From Oncomelania hupensis (taxonomy: Eukaryota; Mollusca; Gastropoda; Littorinimorpha; Pomatiopsidae), in contig CM072513.1 in NCBI GenBank assembly GCA_036898135.1, positions 33,355,191 through 33,419,190 of the forward strand: a DNA stretch of 64,000 nt, written 5' to 3'. This document shows positions 58,558-64,000 of this stretch, piece by piece (within the stretch, counting starts at the first letter, position 1; each line of letters opens with the position of its first letter). The position numbers were made by a program, and so were the translations under genes. The notes under the pieces were generated by a model. It searched no databases. It was not told the DNA's origin and saw only the letters and a program-made list of their open reading frames with translations.

Positions 58558-59182
58558 TGTTACGTTGAAACGCGAACGAAAGTATGTCGGAAACGCGCAC
58601 GATAGATCTAATCGTTTCGTTTTGCAAAGTATTCAATAATGGAGTTTATTTACCTTTGATTTGAGTTTGCATTGTTGTTAGGAGTGGTTTTGTATAACGT
58701 TGATAATTTTCGTTGGTCGATATTATTGAAGAATTTTCGTGATCTGTCGATAGAAATTTCCCGATGGATATCGAAGGTCGTGAATGTTCCCGGAAGTAGA
58801 GGAAATAGGTATGACGTAAGTCAGTGATGACGATCTTTAGTTCGATTGGTGGCAGTACGTCATTTCTACCATGTACCAAATTGTTCCAGAAGAGAGAGAG
58901 GTTATTTAATCGTGTGCCGAGTTGCTGTGAGAGAGATTATTGTTGATAGTGATTTAGAGAGAGTTGCTGTGAAAGTTGTTGAGTTGAGTTGAGAATTGTA
59001 TGCAGTTGTTGGTGTGTGCTGAATAAAAAGTGGAAAACTTCATACGTCGACTTTGTGACTTGTATGCTGTTTGGACGGGTTGCGTGGATAAACGAATCTG
59101 AGTTACACAACTATCAGGAATTCAAGCATCGGGGCTGAATCAGATACTGATAGAAAACACCAACATCAAACCGAGTGTAACA
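58558..59182 (+). mobile_element. 625-bp solo LTR of a separate family
   Basis: Begins TGTTACGTTG and ends GAGTGTAACA, a 6-bp terminal inverted repeat (TGTTAC/GTAACA). It has a perfect 5-bp target duplication CCCTA at 58553-58557 and 59183-59187. An AATAAA at 59022-59027 suggests plus orientation. No similarity to the Gmr1-like LTRs was noticed. The family is unknown. Confidence 0.85.
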
Positions 59183-60180
59183 CCCTAACATTATTGAAGT
59201 TATCAAAAGCCTGTATGACAATGCTACCAGTGCAGTCCTCCACAACATCGCAATCTGGAACTGGTTCAGAATAACAATCGGTGTGCGTCAAGGATGCCTA
59301 CTCTCTCCAACACTCTTCAACATCTTCCAAAGATGCCATTGCAGATCACGAAGGCACAGTCAGTATAGGGTGTAAAGCAATCTTCAACCTCATTTTTGTG
59401 GATGACATTGATGGATTGGCTGGAGAGGAACCAGAACTTGAACAGCTGATACAGAGGCTTGACACCACCTCCAGAGCCTGTGGAATGGAAATAAGTGCAT
59501 AAAAGACCAAAATGATGACCAACAACACAATGGCATCAACATGGACATCAAAGTCCAAGACCAATCCTTCAAATATTTATGAGCCATTGTATTAGACAAT
59601 GAGTCCTGACAGGAAGTCCTCTCCTGGATCGCACAAACAACTGCTGCCCTGACAAGGTTGAAGCCCCTTTTGGAAAGACAGGACCATCAGTCTACATTCC
59701 AAGGTAAGGCTGCTGCGCTCCATTGTCATTACCATCTTTTTATACGCTTGCGAAACATGGACCCTCACAGCAGATCTACTACGAAGAATACAAAGCATGG
59801 AGATGAGGTGCTACAGAAGACTTCTGGGCATTTACTATACCCAGCACATCACCAACAACGAAGTCAGACATACAACCATCACACAAGCCATTGGACAACA
59901 CGATGACCTGCTTACAGTGGTGAAAAAACGGAAACTGCGATGGTATTGCCACGTCTCTAGGGCATCAGGCTTGCAAAGACCACCCTGCAAGGTACGGTGC
60001 AAGCAGGTAGAAGAGGAGAGAGACAGAAACAGAGGTGGGAGGACAACATTCGAGAATGGATCGGCTTGACACTGAGCGAAGCCATGAGGGTTGCTGAGGA
60101 CAGAGAAAGATGGAATACGCTGGTGGTTAAACGATCATCTGTGGAGCCCCAACAACCTTCGAGTTACGGATTAGGATAGG
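59183..60180 (+). pseudogene. LINE A 3' part: RT core and C terminus
   Basis: IGVRQGCLLSPTLFNIF near 59277 is the RT GxRQGxxLSPxLFN motif, followed by LIFVDDIDGLAGEEPELEQL with the catalytic FVDD. Then LERQDHQSTFQGK, MEMRCYRRLLGIYY, QAIGQHDDLLTVVKKRKLRW and QRWEDNIREWIGLTLSEA in shifting frames. Ends with a decayed (GGATA) tail near 60170. Many frameshifts; inactive. Confidence 0.88.
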
Positions 60181-60416
60181 CTCGGATGTACTTTCGTGCA
60201 AAAAGGTTAGCTTTACCGGTTCCAGTAGTACTGAAACAAATCTAAAAAACGAATCAAAATTACGTTTTGAAAAAAACCTTGAATCTGTGCTTTTCATTTT
60301 GGGACCTTCAGTTCTTATCCTATCCCATTCAGTTACATGTGTAAAATTTTGAAGAAAAAAAAATATAGCATGAAATAAAAACTGGCGGAGGGGTATGATT
60401 TTCAGAAAAATAATTG
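60181..60416. other. Short intergenic stretch
   Basis: Nothing recognised; AT-rich. Confidence 0.5.
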
Positions 60417-60620
60417 TAGAGTGTCGGTTGATTTTTGATTGATTTATTGTTGCTTTAGGTCCAGCGGACTCCTCCGAGCCAAATCAGGACCGGACAACCC
60501 CCGATCCGCATAAAAGATCTGCTGAAACAACCCTAGTGGGAAAATTGAACGCCCTCCAACGGCCAGTCACTTTACAATAAAGACATCCCACGCGGGGGAC
60601 GGCTGAGGGTTTACCTCAAC

Positions 60621-61205
60621 CAAAGATACTAGAACAGTAAAGATAGGTCAGTAGGCGCTATCCCTTCTATTTTCATTCAGGACGGCCTGCGGTTGATCTT
60701 ACAACCAAGGGAGGTAATTTTGAAATAGAGCGAGAGTAGTTTTTATAGGCCTACAAGTGACATCCGAGCGGGTTGTTTATTATAGGCTTATACATCAAAC
60801 AAATCGTTAGATCACGACAAAAAGAAATTAAATACAAATATAATAAAAATAATCTCTCATCACAACATATAGGCCTTTCTTTTTGTTTTTAACCGGGTTA
60901 GTTGTTTATGTGCTTTGTAAATCATTTGTGTACATTAGTGTTTGTGTAAACAATGTTTTTCAGTGTATGCATGTATTATTATTATTATTTATTTAATAGG
61001 GGTCAGAATGATGTGGAGGAGCAAGCGCACAAAGATATTGCATTGCTCAGTGTATGTTAGTTTATTATTATTATAGTATGACTTTATGTGCATGCTATTA
61101 CTATTAAAAAATGTATATATACAATTTTTTTAAAAATTATTTTTGTTTTTAATTACTGCGATTTGTGCTTGTAGCCTATTTTACACCTGGCAAGCTTACG
61201 ATATT

Positions 61206-61278
<73 letters not shown>

Positions 61279-63196
61279 GTATGATTTCCTCTGATTATTT
61301 TGTGTACTAGCCACACTCACATACATACAATTATTAGCCCTAAACAACTGGCACATTGTGATGTATTCAATGAATGCAAAGTGTAAAATAATATGGGCAT
61401 TCAGAGCATGCTTGTGCTAAAGATAATATTGTTGTTAATTTTATTTTTATTTGTGTGAGTCTTTGGGATGGGTGTAAGGAGGAGAGAAACAAAGAACACA
61501 CACACGCACAAACACACAAACCCAATAACTCCAGACTTTGAGCTTCGTTATAATTCTTAATCGCAAGCATTTTTATTTAAATAGTAAGCATTAGTTCGCA
61601 CACGTTCTAACTCTACAAAGTTGCCAAAGTAATTGTATTTAAGTCACACGTGAGACACACTAAACACATTGTTTATAGATAAAATGCAACTAAATGTTAA
61701 CATGAAACACACCAACAAATGACAATATTTTGGTGTTTTAGGCCACAGGCCCTAATCGCAATGTGCATCGAACAGACGAGCAAAGTCAAAGAAATTGATA
61801 ATTAATAATATATTATACATGTACATAAACATAAGGAAAAGAGAAGGAACATTATTTTAAGTAGAAAAAAAAACAACCATAATAATTATTTTTTTTTAAA
61901 ACATAATAATAACAATCATTATCATTATCTTTTCCATTGACGTTGCAACCATCATAAATTAATAATAGTAACAATAATGATCATCATCACCACTGTGAAC
62001 ATCACAATGTTGAAACAGGTGCCCAAGCACATTTACAAAACAGAAGTAAACATGTCTAGATTTTTTTTTTTTTACAAAAAAGCAATAACACTGAACCTAT
62101 GCAAGCACTTACCCGCATATTACAAAAACTGAAAACTAAATGCAACGAGTGTATACGTGTGGATTACTGATTGTCTAGCTGAGTTGTGTTTAACACTCAC
62201 TTCTTTTTTTTGTTTTTTTTGTTTGTGGCTTACTCTGATAGGAATCATTAATGAGCAATAAAATAAGCTTTACAATTACGCCTATCGACACACAGTTTTT
62301 GACTGTACATTTTATAATCATCAAATGTTATCGTAATAATGCCCAAAATAAACATACATGTCCTAGATATATTGATATTATACTAATCATACATTTTCAG
62401 GCATTAAAAAAATAATAATAATTAATGAGACTTGTACAGTAATAATTAATTAGACTTGTACAGTAGTTTAGCATCTTTCTGCAGCAGATCTTCTCTCCTC
62501 ACCCTCTGCACCCAGTCTTTGCATCTGACTGTAGCAACACAACAAAAATAGGTCATGGTGATCAAATTATAATTACTTAACATTACTTAACACACAGTCC
62601 AAGCTTCAAACACATTACATCCACTATCTTGAAATTCTGAAAAGTAGTGTGGAACAAAAATAAAATCAACAAGACAGCTAGAATAATTGCTGCACAGTTC
62701 GATTTTCACATTCCTGCTTCATATTGTTTTCGGTGGTAGGGGACAAAACATGTAGATTGCTTCGCAAGGCTTTAAAGTACAAAACGATGTTTGTGCATCA
62801 CACAGCATGTTTGATGTTTTAACCCAACTCCCTAGTTAAAAAAAATGTTTAAATAAAAGCTGATCAGATGCGAACAAGTTTACTATGCAGGAGACGAAAT
62901 GTAATGTTGACGACCGGTCTAGTTCAATTCAGAATCGATTAATATATTTGCAAACAAAGATAGCCAAAAGAATACTGGTTCTCACCTCGCCTCGTCTTTT
63001 GGGAATCGGAAGAAAGATTTTCCAGGGCATTTCAATCGGGAGTTGGTACAGTTTATTGCACTGCAAGACGCACCACCGCGACGCTTCGTCGAGTTGGTAT
63101 TCGACGCCATGATCACCAACGCCGCTAGGGGGCGCTCACTCCACCCATCATCACAACAAAGCGCTAATGACGTATCTTTATTTATAACTATCTTTG
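60621..63196 (-). mobile_element. P-like DNA transposon with THAP exons, internally reduced
   Basis: A 2576-bp element with imperfect terminal inverted repeats of ~38 bp (CAAAGATACTAGAACAGTAA and, from the other end, CAAAGATAGTTATAAATAAA; both continue AAGATA.GTCA..AG). It is flanked by a 7-bp duplication CCTCAAC at 60614-60620 and 63197-63203. The minus strand encodes two THAP exons near the right end. THAP plus 7-8 bp duplications is the signature of P-type transposons. The transposase core was not found; much of the interior is AT-rich with (TTA)n at 61213-61278, so it is probably a non-autonomous deletion derivative. A TATAAATA lies within the right inverted repeat. Confidence 0.83.
62446..63110 (-). 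pseudogene. THAP domain, two exons, C terminus lost
   Basis: Exon 1 (63110-62986) starts at ATG 63110 and has SCSAINCTNSR and KSFFRFPKDEA, the C-x4-C and FFRFPKD features of THAP zinc fingers. It ends at a strong donor (GCGAG/GTGAG). Exon 2 (62524-62446) follows an acceptor (CTACAGTCAG) and reads in the matching phase CKDWVQRVRREDLLQKDAKL then LYKSN, stopping at 62446. The distal C-x2-H pair and AVPTF-type end expected of THAP are missing, replaced near the stop by a tandem 24-bp duplication (CTGTACAAGTCT..). THAP domains bind DNA, and in P-type transposases recognise the element ends. Splicing is inferred. Confidence 0.78.
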
Positions 63197-63727
63197 CCTC
63201 AACTACGCGAACCCCCGGTTACAAAAACAAAATAGAATACAACCATCATTACAAATCATCAACGAAACATAAACATATAAAATGCCTATATTGCTAAATA
63301 CTAACATCATAGGAAGCCCTAGTGATCACCCAGCAAAAAGCGTCCAACACTCCCAAGCTGATCCAACAGACCTCAAACACAAACAAGGAGTCTTGTCCAG
63401 GAAGAGTTTTCAAGAAAAAAGGTAGGTCATTGATCTAGCGAAGAAGAAGATAGTATAGCAGAGTGATAGAACAGAGCAGGAATGGGAAAGAGTATATGAG
63501 GAAGATAGCAACAGTGGGAATTTAAAGCACTAAATTTCCATAAAGTGGGGATACTATTTATACTGAAACCCCCGGCACTCCAACGGGGATACTGTTGCCG
63601 CAGTGAATCTGTCATGCCTACAAAGGCAAGACAGGTTTTCAACTGGGGCTTTCACTGTTCCCTTTATAGGTTAGAACAATCTACAGTGGCAAGATTGCTC
63701 CTGACCCCAAGGGGATAGAGTGTCGGT

Positions 63728-64000
63728 GGGTAAGAGAATGGAGTAAGGAGAAGTGTAGATGAGGGCGTGGGGTTATTTCTGTAAAATGTAGAAGTGCAAA
63801 AACAGTACTTCAGTTAGAGTGGAAATGCATAGAACGTTGGGTTTCTCTGTTGCATGCTGACATTAGCAGCTCAAACTTCCTCAGTACACGTATTCTAAAT
63901 CAAAGCTAGCATGCAAAAGAAAATTTATTAGTTGCGGAGTAAGGATATCCTAAGGGTTTCCGGAGTAGTCAAACTTTGGCGATTGAGTCTGACTTCTTTT
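63728..64000. other. Intergenic to window end
   Basis: Nothing recognised. Confidence 0.5.

Larger units (their letters stand above)
60429..63715 (-). mobile_element. Retroposon X long form, split by a DNA transposon
   Basis: The parts at 60429-60620 (3' half) and 63204-63715 (5' half) together give about 704 bp, matching the 701-bp copy at 12253. A 12-bp duplication TAGAGTGTCGGT flanks the whole at 60417-60428 and 63716-63727. The tail is of (AATC)n type and the 5' end is CCCCTTGGGGTCAGGAGC. Interrupted by the THAP-type transposon at 60621-63196. Confidence 0.92.

Overview
The window is eukaryotic and almost entirely repeat-derived. I find no host protein-coding gene, rRNA or intact tRNA that I can support. 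The organism is most likely an invertebrate metazoan, probably a mollusc. This is an inference from the mix of Gmr1-like LTR elements, RTE-like and I-type LINEs, tRNA/5S-derived SINEs, a THAP-type DNA transposon and very dense di- and trinucleotide microsatellites.

Layout: 1-6.3 kb is AT-rich DNA with a 5'-truncated LINE and a nested pair of an unclassified 575-704 bp retroposon (here 'retroposon X'). 6.35-7.9 kb is a solo LTR inside a (CT)n array. 8-22.5 kb holds microsatellites, several SINE types, two more retroposon X copies and a diverged solo LTR (19926-21429). 22578-30649 is a complete, apparently young Ty3/gypsy element with 1541-bp LTRs, a 5-bp target duplication and a pol order of protease, integrase, RT, RNase H (the Gmr1 order). 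31.4-32.0 kb is a long-inverted-repeat element at TTAA. 35.0-37.7 kb is an I-type LINE with RNase H on the minus strand. 38-47 kb is microsatellite-rich with SINEs. 47.3-60.2 kb is one RTE-like LINE copy broken by three later insertions: a 52-bp retroposon X tail, a second Gmr1-like element on the minus strand (48137-57881, itself carrying a solo LTR in gag), and a 625-bp solo LTR of another family. 60.4-63.7 kb is a retroposon X copy split by a 2576-bp DNA transposon with inverted repeats, whose first exons encode part of a THAP domain.

How it fits together: most boundaries were fixed by target-site duplications read directly from the sequence (AACGG, GGACC, GCCTC, GTAAT, CTCTC, CCCTA, CCTCAAC, TTAA and 8-12 bp duplications around retroposon X). 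Insertions can therefore be ordered in time. The most interesting relations are: retroposon X shares its last ~48 bp and its tail type with the I-type LINE, which suggests a parasite/partner pair; the Gmr1-like LTR family carries a conserved 208-211 nt intron-like segment; and a THAP-encoding transposon sits inside retroposon X.
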